Origin: Firmicutes bacterium CAG:534
GTDB taxonomy: Bacteria > Bacillota > Clostridia > Lachnospirales > Lachnospiraceae
Assembly: GCA_000436115.1 (NCBI GenBank)
Contig: FR894566.1
Span: forward strand, 57,638-76,155
Direction of reading: 5' to 3'
DNA length: 18,518 nucleotides
The notes under the pieces are model-generated. The model saw only the letters and a list, made by a program, of their open reading frames with translations. It was not told the DNA's origin and did not search any database. A program made the translations under genes and the position numbers. Each line of letters begins with the position of its first letter. Positions within the stretch are counted from its first letter, which is position 1. Shown in pieces: positions 7,605-15,517 of this stretch.

Positions 7605-8768
7605 CTACAGTGTGCAGGGACCGTCCCCGATCTCTACTACATAAAAATCTGCAGCATATCCGATCTTTTTCAGGTAAGCATCACCCACCTGTCTGGTAAA
7701 CAGATCAATATCTTCTTCCTTTACCAGACTGACCGTACAGCCTCCAAAGCCTGCGCCCGTCATACGGGAGCCGATCACTCCCGGAACCTTCCACGCCTCT
7801 TCTACCAGGGTATCAAGCTCGATCCCCGTTACCTCATAATCGTCACGCAGTGACACATGGGAAGCATTCATCAGCCGTCCGAACTCTTCAATATCATTTG
7901 CCTGCAAAGCGCTTACCGCTTTGATGGTTCTCTGGTTTTCATAGACGGCATGTCTTGCCCGCCTTACCCTGACAGGATCCGAAATAGCAGACTGATACTC
8001 CTCAAACTGCTCCTCTGTCAGTTCTCCCAGACTTTTTATTTTTATGACCTTCTGCAGTTCTGAAAGCGCCATCTCGCATTCGCTTCTTCTTTCATTGTAT
8101 TTGGAATCTCCAAGGCCTCTCTTCTTGTTGCTGCACGCAATGACCAGCTTCACCCCGGAAAGCTTTATGGGCGCATAAGTATAAGACAGATCTGCCGTAT
8201 CCAGGAAAATGGCATGATCCTTTTTCCCCATGGCAATGGCAAACTGATCCATGATGCCGCAGTTGACGCCGTTAAATTTATTTTCAGAATACTGACCGAT
8301 CAGCGCCAGCTCCTGATTGCTTACCTGGAAACCAAAAAATTCCCTTAAAATATGTCCTGTCAGCACTTCCACAGATGCGGAAGAGGACAGTCCTGATCCG
8401 TTTGGAATATTACCGCTTAAGATCAGATCCATTCCCTGGGGAATTTGAAACCCCTTTTCTTCAAAGGCCCACATCACACCCTTGGGATAATTGGTCCAGT
8501 CTGCTTCCTTTTCAGGCTTCAATCCATCCAGCTCCGACTCGATTACCCCAAGCTGCTCAAAATTCATAGAATAAAAACGCAGCTTTCGATCGTTCCTGAG
8601 CCTGGCCGCCCCGTAAGTACCGATCGTCAGTGCACAGGGAAAAACATGGCCGCCGTTATAATCCGTATGCTCTCCGATGAGATTGACCCGTCCCGGTGCA
8701 AAAAATACCTTTACACCTTCTGTGTCCCCAAATACCTTTTTAAATTCCTTTAACATTGTCTCTTTCAC
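7605..8768 (-). CDS. galK: galactokinase
   Basis: A 387-residue GHMP-family kinase that phosphorylates alpha-D-galactose with ATP at C1, the first committed step of the Leloir pathway. Three family motifs are intact: GRVNLIGEHTDYNGG (residues 26-40, galactokinase signature), the ATP-binding PNGSGLSSSASVEV near residue 123, and the C-terminal GAGFGGCTVSLV. The asparagine- and aspartate-containing GVNCGIMDQFA block carries the catalytic base region. The start is a GTG at 8766-8768: GGAGGG lies 6-7 nt upstream, while the in-frame ATG at 8754-8756 is about 19 nt from it, too far. It is the first gene after the regulated promoter and leads the galT-spmB-like-lacL-lacM set. Confidence 0.95.
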   Translation of the reverse strand: MKETMLKEFKKVFGDTEGVKVFFAPGRVNLIGEHTDYNGGHVFPCALTIGTYGAARLRNDRKLRFYSMNFEQLGVIESELDGLKPEKEADWTNYPKGVMWAFEEKGFQIPQGMDLILSGNIPNGSGLSSSASVEVLTGHILREFFGFQVSNQELALIGQYSENKFNGVNCGIMDQFAIAMGKKDHAIFLDTADLSYTYAPIKLSGVKLVIACSNKKRGLGDSKYNERRSECEMALSELQKVIKIKSLGELTEEQFEEYQSAISDPVRVRRARHAVYENQRTIKAVSALQANDIEEFGRLMNASHVSLRDDYEVTGIELDTLVEEAWKVPGVIGSRMTGAGFGGCTVSLVKEEDIDLFTRQVGDAYLKKIGYAADFYVVEIGDGPCTL

Positions 8769-8805
8769 TGCTTACCCTCCACAATTATGGTTGCTTGTTA
8801 AGTTC

Positions 8806-8811
8806 ATTATA
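8806..8811 (-). promoter_or_regulatory. -10 element of the galK operon promoter, without a matching -35
   Basis: Read on the minus strand, a perfect TATAAT lies about 38 nt before the GTG start of galK. At 15-18 nt upstream of it only GC-rich sequence such as TAGCCT is found, with no TTGACA-like hexamer and no extended -10. A perfect -10 combined with an absent -35 is the usual look of a promoter that depends on an activator. The AraC-type gene immediately upstream (ending at 8866) is the natural candidate. The upstream AT-rich stretch 8825-8865 would hold its operator, but I could not identify a clear direct repeat. Confidence 0.6.
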
Positions 8812-8865
8812 AGAAAGCCCCTGCCGCAAGGCTAGCTTACTTTGTTGTATAAATCAGTCAAAATG

Positions 8866-9768
8866 TTAACTGTTGATTTCCTTAACCTGTCCGATAAAAT
8901 CTTCGATCTGTTTGAGATATTCCTTATTTCTCCTTGTTTCTCCCTTCTGCATCTCTTTTCTGTAAATGGACGGCGACATGTTCTTCATCTGTTTGAATGC
9001 TTTTGCAAAAACAAGGGGATCCGTGTATCCGCAGGACAGGGCAATACTTTCGATCGGCAGATCCGTAAGCTGTAAAAGCTCTGTTGCCTTTGTAATACGG
9101 AAGGTTGTCAGAAACTGCTGGGGCGACATTCCCGTGCTGTTCCTGAAAAGAGTGTATAGATAGCTTCGGTTAATGCAGACATAATCTGCCACATCCGTAA
9201 CCTTAATGGGATTACAATAATTTCCCTGTATAAACTGAACCGCCCGCCTGACATAGTTGTCCGCAGCATCGGCCTCGCTTCTTTTTTCCATGGGAAGTCC
9301 TTCTGCAATGATGGAAAGAAAGATCTGGAGCTGTCCGTTTCTGCGCAGATCATTGGAAAAGCCATAGGTATTGTGCTCCATCATATCCTTTACCGTCCCG
9401 TAAAGCTCCTGGCCCTGCTTTGACTTAAACACCGGGCTTTGAATGGAAAGTCCCATGGACTGCATGGTTCCCTCTGCCAAAGCTCCGGAAAATCCAACCC
9501 ACACATAGGTCCAGGGATCCTGGGGATCAGCCTGATAAAAAACCAGCTCCTCCGGTGGGATCAAAAAACCATATCCGGGTTCCAGCAGATACTCCTGGTC
9601 TCTGATCACAAACTTTCCCTTCCCGTTTAGTATAAAATGGATCAAATAATGTGGCTTCTGCGCCGGCCCAAAGCTGTGAAGCGGCTCCGTTTGGGAACAG
9701 CCGCAGCAATTTACAAAAAGCACTCCTCTTTTTTCCCCGGTAAACTCCAGCTTATATGCCTTTTCCAT
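8866..9768 (-). CDS. AraC-family transcriptional regulator, probable activator of the gal/lac operon
   Basis: A 300-residue regulator. The N-terminal half is a cupin-like ligand-binding domain: HFILNGKGKFVIRDQEYLLEPGYGFLIPPEE is typical of sugar-sensing AraC proteins (MsmR/RafR-like). The C-terminal 100 residues hold the two helix-turn-helix motifs, from VRRAVQFIQGNY and VTDVADYVCINRSYLYTLF to the family signature IESIALSCGYTDPLVFAKAFKQ...SPSIYRK. I chose the ATG at 9766-9768 because GGAGGG lies 5-6 nt upstream. The longer frames starting near 9843 or 9780 have no ribosome site. It is codirectional with galK, 97 nt upstream of it, and divergent from the lipoprotein gene. Sensing of galactose, lactose or a related sugar is inferred from position, not from any residue. 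Confidence 0.9.
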   Translation of the reverse strand: MEKAYKLEFTGEKRGVLFVNCCGCSQTEPLHSFGPAQKPHYLIHFILNGKGKFVIRDQEYLLEPGYGFLIPPEELVFYQADPQDPWTYVWVGFSGALAEGTMQSMGLSIQSPVFKSKQGQELYGTVKDMMEHNTYGFSNDLRRNGQLQIFLSIIAEGLPMEKRSEADAADNYVRRAVQFIQGNYCNPIKVTDVADYVCINRSYLYTLFRNSTGMSPQQFLTTFRITKATELLQLTDLPIESIALSCGYTDPLVFAKAFKQMKNMSPSIYRKEMQKGETRRNKEYLKQIEDFIGQVKEINS

Positions 9769-9864
9769 CTGTCCCTCCATTTGAAAAAGAAATTGCAGCT
9801 TCCTTTTTCCTGTGTTACTGTTATATGGTATTAATGTTATCATAGCACAGAAAAGAGGTTTTCC
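9769..9864. promoter_or_regulatory. divergent intergenic region, araC-type gene / lipoprotein gene
   Basis: This 96-bp gap must hold the start signals of two divergent genes. On the plus strand TATCAT at 9838-9843 is a fair -10 (5 of 6), but its -35 at 17 nt (TTACTG, 9815-9820) is poor. A second combination, TTGCAG at 9793-9798 with TACTGT at 9816-9821, is also weak. No clear minus-strand promoter or palindromic operator was found. The plus-strand ribosome site AGAGG lies at 9854-9858. Confidence 0.35.
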
Positions 9865-10545
9865 ATGAAAAAATTTACACCTTCTGCTCCGTTTTTTCCC
9901 ACTATTATACTGCTTCTGGCAGTTTTTTTTCTAACCGCATGCTCCGGCCCCTCCGAGGAAAAGATCACACAGGCCCAGCAGACTTTTTCCCAGCTTGTGG
10001 TCGTTCATAATGAGGTTGTGGAAGCACATAAAGGAATACAGGACGATTCCCTTGACAGCAGGCTCAGCGCTCTTGCCTTAAAGCTGCAGAAGGTGGAGGA
10101 ATTTCACCTGTCGGAAATGAAGGATGAAGAGATCGATCAGCTGATCGATACCATGAATTCCCTTCTGTCTTCCTATCAGGAGGCTCTAAAGGAGATCGAT
10201 CAGATTAAAAACAAAGAAGAGGCCGCTGTGATCACTCCTATTTCCCTCACTCTCAATAACCAGAGCGACAAATCCCTTACCTCTCTTTATCTTTATGAGA
10301 AGGGAGCTGCTTCCTCTAAAGTAGATCTTCTGGAAGGAACCTCCGGTTTTTCTAAGGGGCAGTTCTTAACAGGACTGATGATCTACCGAAACGTTTCCTC
10401 CACGCCATGGATTTTGGAATTTACGGATGAGGACGGCACAGACAGCAAGCTGGAGCTTTCTGTAGATGCTTATGCTCTTTCCGGTGAAAGCTTTATTCTT
10501 TCTTATGACGCCGAAGCCCAGAGTTACCTTCTTACAGCTTCCTGA
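9865..10545 (+). CDS. lipoprotein of unknown function
   Basis: A 226-residue protein with a type II signal peptide: a KK start, a hydrophobic core (FFPTIILLLAVFF) and the lipobox LTAC with C26 as the lipidated residue. It should be anchored to the outer face of the membrane. Residues about 30-125 are charged and helical in pattern (many E, D, K, Q with regularly spaced leucines), likely a short coiled coil. Residues about 130-226 look beta-rich, with LTLNNQSDKSLTSLYLYEKG and a GTSGFSKGQFLTGL stretch. I do not recognise a named family. The ATG at 9865 follows AGAGG. Neighbours give no functional hint: it is divergent from the AraC-type regulator, and a tRNA pair with its own promoter follows. 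No terminator hairpin was found after its TGA. Confidence 0.8.
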   Translation: MKKFTPSAPFFPTIILLLAVFFLTACSGPSEEKITQAQQTFSQLVVVHNEVVEAHKGIQDDSLDSRLSALALKLQKVEEFHLSEMKDEEIDQLIDTMNSLLSSYQEALKEIDQIKNKEEAAVITPISLTLNNQSDKSLTSLYLYEKGAASSKVDLLEGTSGFSKGQFLTGLMIYRNVSSTPWILEFTDEDGTDSKLELSVDAYALSGESFILSYDAEAQSYLLTAS

Positions 10546-10573
10546 TGTTTCCGTAATTTATTCCGAAAAAATC

Positions 10574-10603
10574 TTGACAACCCTGCCTCTTTACCTGTAA
10601 AAT
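10574..10603 (+). promoter_or_regulatory. promoter of the tRNA-Phe/tRNA-Gly unit
   Basis: TTGACA at 10574-10579 and TAAAAT at 10598-10603, spaced 18 nt, form a strong vegetative promoter 45 nt before tRNA-Phe. Expected initiation is near 10610. It is the only good promoter between the lipoprotein gene and the esterase gene. Confidence 0.75.
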
Positions 10604-10647
10604 ACTGCTTGTGTCCTGATGATAGGAAACCGTATGACACAGTAAAG

Positions 10648-10720
<73 letters not shown>

Positions 10721-10726
10721 TTTCAT

Positions 10727-10797
10727 GCGGGTGTAGTTCAGTGGTAGAACACCAGCCTTCCAAGCTGGATATGTGGGTTCGATTCCCATCACCCGCT
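10727..10797 (+). tRNA. tRNA-Gly (anticodon TCC)
   Basis: A 71-nt gene six bases after tRNA-Phe, so the two are processed from one transcript. The acceptor strands are GCGGGTG and CACCCGC with discriminator T, as usual for bacterial tRNA-Gly. The anticodon stem CCAGC/GCTGG holds the loop CTTCCAA (anticodon TCC). The T loop is TTCGATT. CCA is not encoded. Confidence 0.97.
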
Positions 10798-10811
10798 TTT
10801 TCTTTTTAAAT

Positions 10812-10855
10812 CCCTTGTAAAGGGTTATGTCCCTTATAGAGGGACTTTTTTATTA
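10812..10855 (+). terminator. intrinsic terminator after the tRNA pair, with a preceding small hairpin
   Basis: GTCCCT (10829-10834), loop TATAG, AGGGAC (10840-10845) and a run of six T form a compact intrinsic terminator. Just before it CCCTT (10812-10816) and AAGGG (10820-10824) form a second small stem. The AAGGG of the first hairpin can instead pair with CCCTT at 10831-10835 inside the terminator stem, so alternative folds exist. The esterase start codon is only 20 nt downstream of the T run. Confidence 0.75.
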
Positions 10856-10875
10856 TTAAAATATGGAGGTACACT

Positions 10876-12006
10876 ATGGCAAAAAACGAAAATCTGAAAA
10901 GCTTTCCCATTGCAGACGTCCCAAATTACAAAATCCACGGAAGATGGGACAAAACGCAGAACCCCATCCCGCTTTTTTTCAATGGAAGCGCCATTGAACT
11001 GAACGTAACCGGAACAGAGCTCTGGATTGATCTTGAGGTTGATTTTGATGCCTATGAGCCTTGGGCTGCCTGTGAGATCAACGATACGCTTATGGGCCGC
11101 TTTATGCTCCAGCCAGGTACTTATTCTCTGTGCCTGTTCCGGAATATGAGCCCGGATACTGTTAAAAACGTCCGCTTTCTCCGGGAACTGCAGGCCATGT
11201 CCGATGATGAAGGCTGCCATATTCTGATCCATGGCCTGAAAAGTGACGGCGATTTTCTTCCCGTTGCAGACAGACCCTATAAACTGGAATTTGTTGGAGA
11301 CAGTATTACTTCGGGAGAAGGTACCTACGGCGCTAAACCGGATATGGACTGGATTTCCATGTATATGAGCTGTTCCCACACCTATATCCCCATAATTTCC
11401 AAAGCCTTAAACGCTGACTATCAGATTTTATCCCAGGGCGGCTGGGGTGTGTATTGCGGCTGGGATAATGACGTGCGCCACAATATCCCCTCCCGGTACG
11501 AAAAGATCTGCGGCCTTGTAAGAGGTGAAAAAAATCATCTGCTGGGGGCAGATAAGGATTATGACTTTAACAGCTTTCGTCCCGACGCCATTATTGTCAA
11601 TTTAGGCACCAATGATGCCAGCGCCTTTGAGCAGCCCTCATGGATCAGCCCGGAAACCGGCAGGAGCTTTAAGATGCATATGTCGGAGGATGGCGTTTAT
11701 GACCCGGAGGATTTACAGTGCTTTCAGGATGCGGTAGATGCATTCCTGCATCTTTTGCGCAAATGCAACCCTTCCTCCCATATTGTATGGGTATATGGAA
11801 TGCTTGGCTATGAGCTGACACTTGCAATTACCGATGCTGTAAATGCCTACCAGAAACAGACGGGCGACCATAATGTTGCCTTTTTGCAGCTTCCTGACAC
11901 TACCGATGAAACGATCGGTTCCAGAAGCCATCCGGGTCCTAAATCTCATGCCCGGGCAGCACAGGTTATCATAGAATATCTCAAAAAAAAGCTTCCGGCC
12001 AAATGA
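10876..12006 (+). CDS. SGNH/GDSL hydrolase, CE2-like carbohydrate esterase
   Basis: A 376-residue protein with no signal peptide, so probably cytoplasmic. Residues 1-130 form a beta-rich N-terminal domain like the jelly-roll of carbohydrate esterase family 2. The SGNH hydrolase domain follows: block I GDSIT with the nucleophile S143, a glycine-rich SQGGWGVYCG block II, GTND (N246) and the C-terminal SHPGPKSH with H352. The position three residues before that histidine is serine instead of the common aspartate, which suggests a Ser-His dyad as known for some CE2 enzymes. The likely job is removing acetyl groups from imported oligosaccharides; the substrate is inferred. The ATG at 10876 follows GGAGG at good distance. 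No promoter lies between the tRNA terminator and this gene, so expression may depend on read-through. It ends in a bidirectional terminator. Confidence 0.85.
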   Translation: MAKNENLKSFPIADVPNYKIHGRWDKTQNPIPLFFNGSAIELNVTGTELWIDLEVDFDAYEPWAACEINDTLMGRFMLQPGTYSLCLFRNMSPDTVKNVRFLRELQAMSDDEGCHILIHGLKSDGDFLPVADRPYKLEFVGDSITSGEGTYGAKPDMDWISMYMSCSHTYIPIISKALNADYQILSQGGWGVYCGWDNDVRHNIPSRYEKICGLVRGEKNHLLGADKDYDFNSFRPDAIIVNLGTNDASAFEQPSWISPETGRSFKMHMSEDGVYDPEDLQCFQDAVDAFLHLLRKCNPSSHIVWVYGMLGYELTLAITDAVNAYQKQTGDHNVAFLQLPDTTDETIGSRSHPGPKSHARAAQVIIEYLKKKLPAK

Positions 12007-12020
12007 CCGGAAGTTTTTTT
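11983..12020. terminator. bidirectional intrinsic terminator between convergent genes
   Basis: CTTCCGG (11992-11998) and CCGGAAG (12007-12013) form a 7-bp GC-rich stem with an 8-nt loop. Seven T follow on the plus strand (12014-12020), and eight T follow on the minus strand (complement of A 11983-11990). It overlaps the last codons of the esterase and abuts the ABC gene stop, so it can end transcripts from both sides. Confidence 0.88.
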
Positions 12021-13785
12021 ATGCCAGAGCAAACTGGCTGTTATACAGTTCTGCATAAAATCCGTTTTGTTTCAGCAAAGTCTCATGATTTCCCTGTTCA
12101 ATAATATGTCCGTCCTTCATCACAAGGATCACATCCGCATTTTGGATCGTTGACAGCCTGTGCGCTACGATAAAACTTGTTCTGCCCTCCATCATGGCGG
12201 CAAAGGCTTTTTGGATCTTGATCTCTGTTCTGGTATCGATAGACGAGGTCGCTTCATCCAGGATCAGCATTGGCGGCAGGGAAAGCATCACTCTTGTAAT
12301 GCACAGAAGCTGCTTCTGCCCCTGGGAAAGGCTTCCTCCATCTTCACCGATCACAGTGTCATATCCCTTTGGCAGCCGCCTGATAAAGCTGTGTGCATGG
12401 GACGCCTTTGCTGCTGCAATGATCTCTTCCTCCGTGGCTTCCGGCTTTCCTACCGTAATATTATCACGGATGGTTCCCTGCTTCAGCCAGGTATCCTGAA
12501 GCACCATTCCATAAGATGCCCTCAGGGACTTTCTGGTAATCTCCCGGATATCCGTTCCCTCCACACAGATCGCTCCCTGATCCACATCATAAAATCTCAT
12601 TAACAGATTGATAATAGTTGTCTTTCCACAACCGGTGGGCCCTACAATGGCAATCCTCTGCCCCGGCTGCACCGCCAGGTTTAAGTCCTCGATCAGCTTT
12701 CTGTCCGGCACATAGGAAAAGGCCACATGGGAAAGCTCCACTCTGCCCTGCACATCTGTCAGCTCCCTTGCACCCTGCACATCCGGGATCTGGGGCTCCT
12801 CCTCAATGAGTTCAAATATTCTGGCTGCACATGCCAGCGCATTTTGAAGCTCCGTTACTACACCGGAAATCTCATTAAAAGGCTTCGTATACTGATTTGC
12901 ATAGGATAAAAAGCAGGTCAGCTGTCCAACCGTAAGTCCTCCTCCGATAGCTGCCAGCGCACCGGTAAGTCCGACGCCCATATAAACCAGACTGTTTACA
13001 AATCTTGTACAGGGATTGGTAAGGGAGGAAAAAAAGATCGCGCGCAGGGAACACTTTTCCAGTCTGCCATTGATCTCATCAAATTTCTCCAGGGTCTCAT
13101 CCTCTCTGTTAAAGGCCTGCACTACCTTCTGGTTTGTGATCATTTCATTGATCAGCGCCGTCTGCTCCCCTCTGGTTTCCGATTGAAGCTTAAACATGCT
13201 GAAGGTTTTTTTCGCAATAAAGCTGGCCACCAGAAGAGATACCGGCGTGATTACCACTACCACAGCCGTGATCCATGCATTAACGGAAAGCATAAAGCCA
13301 AGCGTTCCGATGATCGTGATCACTCCGGTAAAAAGCTGGGTAAATCCAATCAGGAGACCATCTGCAAACTGATCCACATCTGCCACTACCCTGCTGACAA
13401 TATCTCCATGGGAATGGACGTCCAGGTAGCTAAGAGGCAGTATTTCCAGCTTACGGAAGGCCTTTTCCCGAATATCCTGAATAATGCCATACACAATCTT
13501 ATTATTGCAGATACTCATAAACCACTGTGCCAGCGCCGTGAGGATGATCACCACCGCCATTTTTTTTAGAATGTCAAAAAGTCCCGGCCAGAACTCCTCC
13601 GTTCCAATCAGGGAAAGCATATCCACTGCATCTCCCGTAAGGATAGGAAGGTACAGGGTCAGCGCCACGGATATAAATGCCATGAAAATAGTCAGGGCAA
13701 GCACGACCCGGTAAGGCTTAATATATCTCAATACTTTTACAAGTGTTTCTTTCTGTTTTTCCTTCTTCTCATTCTCCTGCGTCAT
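12019..13785 (-). CDS. heterodimeric ABC exporter, subunit with canonical ATPase residues
   Basis: A 588-residue half-transporter: six predicted membrane helices (about 28-320) followed by a nucleotide-binding domain. Visible motifs are Walker A GPTGCGKTT (382-390), signature LSQGQ (486-490), Walker B ILDEATSSID with catalytic E511, and H542 in AHRLST. LSQGQ is a variant of LSGGQ; its partner carries LSGGQ but a degenerate Walker B. Together they give one normal and one impaired ATP site, the known pattern of heterodimeric exporters such as TM287/288 and BmrCD. Start: the ATG at 13783-13785 has GGAG 7 nt upstream; the 21 extra residues of the longest frame are rejected. It overlaps the upstream partner by 17 bp, implying coupling. 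The substrate (drug, peptide or lipid) is unknown. Confidence 0.92.
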   Translation of the reverse strand: MTQENEKKEKQKETLVKVLRYIKPYRVVLALTIFMAFISVALTLYLPILTGDAVDMLSLIGTEEFWPGLFDILKKMAVVIILTALAQWFMSICNNKIVYGIIQDIREKAFRKLEILPLSYLDVHSHGDIVSRVVADVDQFADGLLIGFTQLFTGVITIIGTLGFMLSVNAWITAVVVVITPVSLLVASFIAKKTFSMFKLQSETRGEQTALINEMITNQKVVQAFNREDETLEKFDEINGRLEKCSLRAIFFSSLTNPCTRFVNSLVYMGVGLTGALAAIGGGLTVGQLTCFLSYANQYTKPFNEISGVVTELQNALACAARIFELIEEEPQIPDVQGARELTDVQGRVELSHVAFSYVPDRKLIEDLNLAVQPGQRIAIVGPTGCGKTTIINLLMRFYDVDQGAICVEGTDIREITRKSLRASYGMVLQDTWLKQGTIRDNITVGKPEATEEEIIAAAKASHAHSFIRRLPKGYDTVIGEDGGSLSQGQKQLLCITRVMLSLPPMLILDEATSSIDTRTEIKIQKAFAAMMEGRTSFIVAHRLSTIQNADVILVMKDGHIIEQGNHETLLKQNGFYAELYNSQFALA

Positions 13786-15517
13786 GATGCATCTCCATTC
13801 CGTCCTTTTTTGCAAACTGCGAATAATAGATTTCCTGATAAACCTCACAGTTCTTCAGCAGCTCGTCATGGGTTCCCATTCCTGCCACATCTCCATCATC
13901 CAGCACAATGATCTGATCCGCATGCATCAGTGAGGACGCTCTTTGGGATACGATAAAGACCGTGGTATCTCCCGGCATTTCCTTTAATGCCTTTCTCAGC
14001 TTTGCATCTGTTGCATAGTCAAGTGCGGAAGCGCTGTCGTCCAGGATCAGGATCTCCGGTTTTTTTACAAGCGCTCTTGCAATGGAAAGCCTCTGCCTTT
14101 GTCCACCGGAAAGGTTTCTTCCCTCCTGCTCCACAGGAGCATCAAGACCTCCCTCCTTCTGACGGACGAATTCCTCTGACTGAGAAATCCTCAAAGCCTC
14201 CCACAGCTCCTCTTCGGTAGCATTTTCATTTCCCCACAAAAGATTTTCCCTTATGGTTCCTTTAAACAGAACAGCCTTCTGCATCACAATGCCGATCTTG
14301 TCACGAAGAGCTGTCAGATCGTAATCCTTTACATTGACGCCATCCACTAACACCTGTCCCTTGTCCGCATCATAAAACCTTGGGATCAGATGAACCAGTG
14401 ACGTTTTTCCGGATCCGGTACCGCCGATCACGCCGATCGTGTCCCCTTTCCCGGCATGAAAGGTGACTTTGGTAAGCGCTTCCTCTCCTCCCTCATAATA
14501 ACGCATGGAAACCTGTTCAAAGTCCACACAGCCTGTGCTCTCTCCTCCTGTTTTTGTTCCATGCTCTGAAAGTCCTGAAGGGATTTCAAATACCTTTTCA
14601 ATACGGTTGCCGCAGGCCACTGCCTTTGTCACCGTAATGATCAGGTTTGCAAGCTTCACAAGCTCAACCAAAATCTGAGACATATAATTTACAAGGGCCA
14701 CTACCTGTCCCTGTGTTAAAATGCCGCTGTCCACACGGACAGCTCCCGTATAGATCAAAGCGATCAGGCCGAAATTGATAATGACATAGGTAAGGGGGTT
14801 CATCAAAGCGGATACCCTTGCAGCTGTCATCTGGATCTTTTGAAGGGCGCTTGCCCTCTGATCAAATTTTTCGATTTCCTGTTCTTCCTTGCCAAAGGCC
14901 CTGATCACTCTCACTCCGGTCAGATTTTCCCTGGTAAGCCCCAGAACCTTATCCAGGCTTCCCTGCACCTTTGCAAACAGCGGAATGCTGATGAGCATAA
15001 TCCCAAATACCACTATGGAAAGAAGCGGAATGACCACCACAAAGATAAGCGCCGCCTTTACGTCCACGGTAAAAGCCATGATCATGGCGCCGAAAACAAT
15101 AAAGGGCGACCTGAGAAACAGGCGCAGCACAAGGTTCACGCCGGACTGTACCTGATTAATGTCACTTGTCATGCGGGTGATCAGCGTCGAGGTTCCCTCC
15201 TGATCCATGCTGGAAAAGGACAGGCTTTCCACATGGGCAAACAGTCCATGGCGCAGCTTTGTGGCAAACCCCACTGCTGCTTTTGCCGCAAAAAACTGTG
15301 CTGTAACGGAGCTGATCAGGCCTGTCAGCCCAAGCAAAGCCAGAATGGCGCACATTTTTACCACATAGCCTTTATCCCCGTTTTCAATACCCACATCGAT
15401 CATGGATGCCACGACCAGAGGTACGATAAGCTCGAACGAGGCCTCCAGTAATTTAAACAGAGGCCCCAAAATACTTTCTTTTTTATAATCCTTCAAATAA
15501 ACCAGTAACTTTTTCAC
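13769..15517 (-). CDS. heterodimeric ABC exporter, subunit with degenerate ATPase site
   Basis: A 582-residue half-transporter with a membrane domain of six helices (about 15-310) and an ATPase domain: Walker A GGTGSGKTS (365-373), signature LSGGQ (469-473), Walker B ILDDSASALD. The catalytic glutamate position is D494, and the H-loop histidine is replaced by Q525 (VSQR). Both changes together mark the non-hydrolysing site of heterodimeric exporters. The start is a GTG at 15515-15517 giving MKKLLVYLKDYKK; AGGAAG lies about 9 nt upstream within a short tandem repeat. It lies 57 nt after the SufB-like gene, with no visible promoter between, so it may share the suf transcript. No MarR- or TetR-type regulator is adjacent. 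Confidence 0.92.
   Translation of the reverse strand: MKKLLVYLKDYKKESILGPLFKLLEASFELIVPLVVASMIDVGIENGDKGYVVKMCAILALLGLTGLISSVTAQFFAAKAAVGFATKLRHGLFAHVESLSFSSMDQEGTSTLITRMTSDINQVQSGVNLVLRLFLRSPFIVFGAMIMAFTVDVKAALIFVVVIPLLSIVVFGIMLISIPLFAKVQGSLDKVLGLTRENLTGVRVIRAFGKEEQEIEKFDQRASALQKIQMTAARVSALMNPLTYVIINFGLIALIYTGAVRVDSGILTQGQVVALVNYMSQILVELVKLANLIITVTKAVACGNRIEKVFEIPSGLSEHGTKTGGESTGCVDFEQVSMRYYEGGEEALTKVTFHAGKGDTIGVIGGTGSGKTSLVHLIPRFYDADKGQVLVDGVNVKDYDLTALRDKIGIVMQKAVLFKGTIRENLLWGNENATEEELWEALRISQSEEFVRQKEGGLDAPVEQEGRNLSGGQRQRLSIARALVKKPEILILDDSASALDYATDAKLRKALKEMPGDTTVFIVSQRASSLMHADQIIVLDDGDVAGMGTHDELLKNCEVYQEIYYSQFAKKDGMEMHHDAGE

Noticed and set aside
8769..8865. A catabolite-repression (cre) site ahead of galK
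   Set aside because: No sequence close to TGWAANCGNTNWCA was found by eye in this gap or ahead of the AraC-type gene.
13786..13848. A 21-residue N-terminal extension of the downstream ABC subunit
   Set aside because: It would lie deep inside the upstream gene without a ribosome site, and the ATG at 13783-13785 has GGAG at a proper distance.
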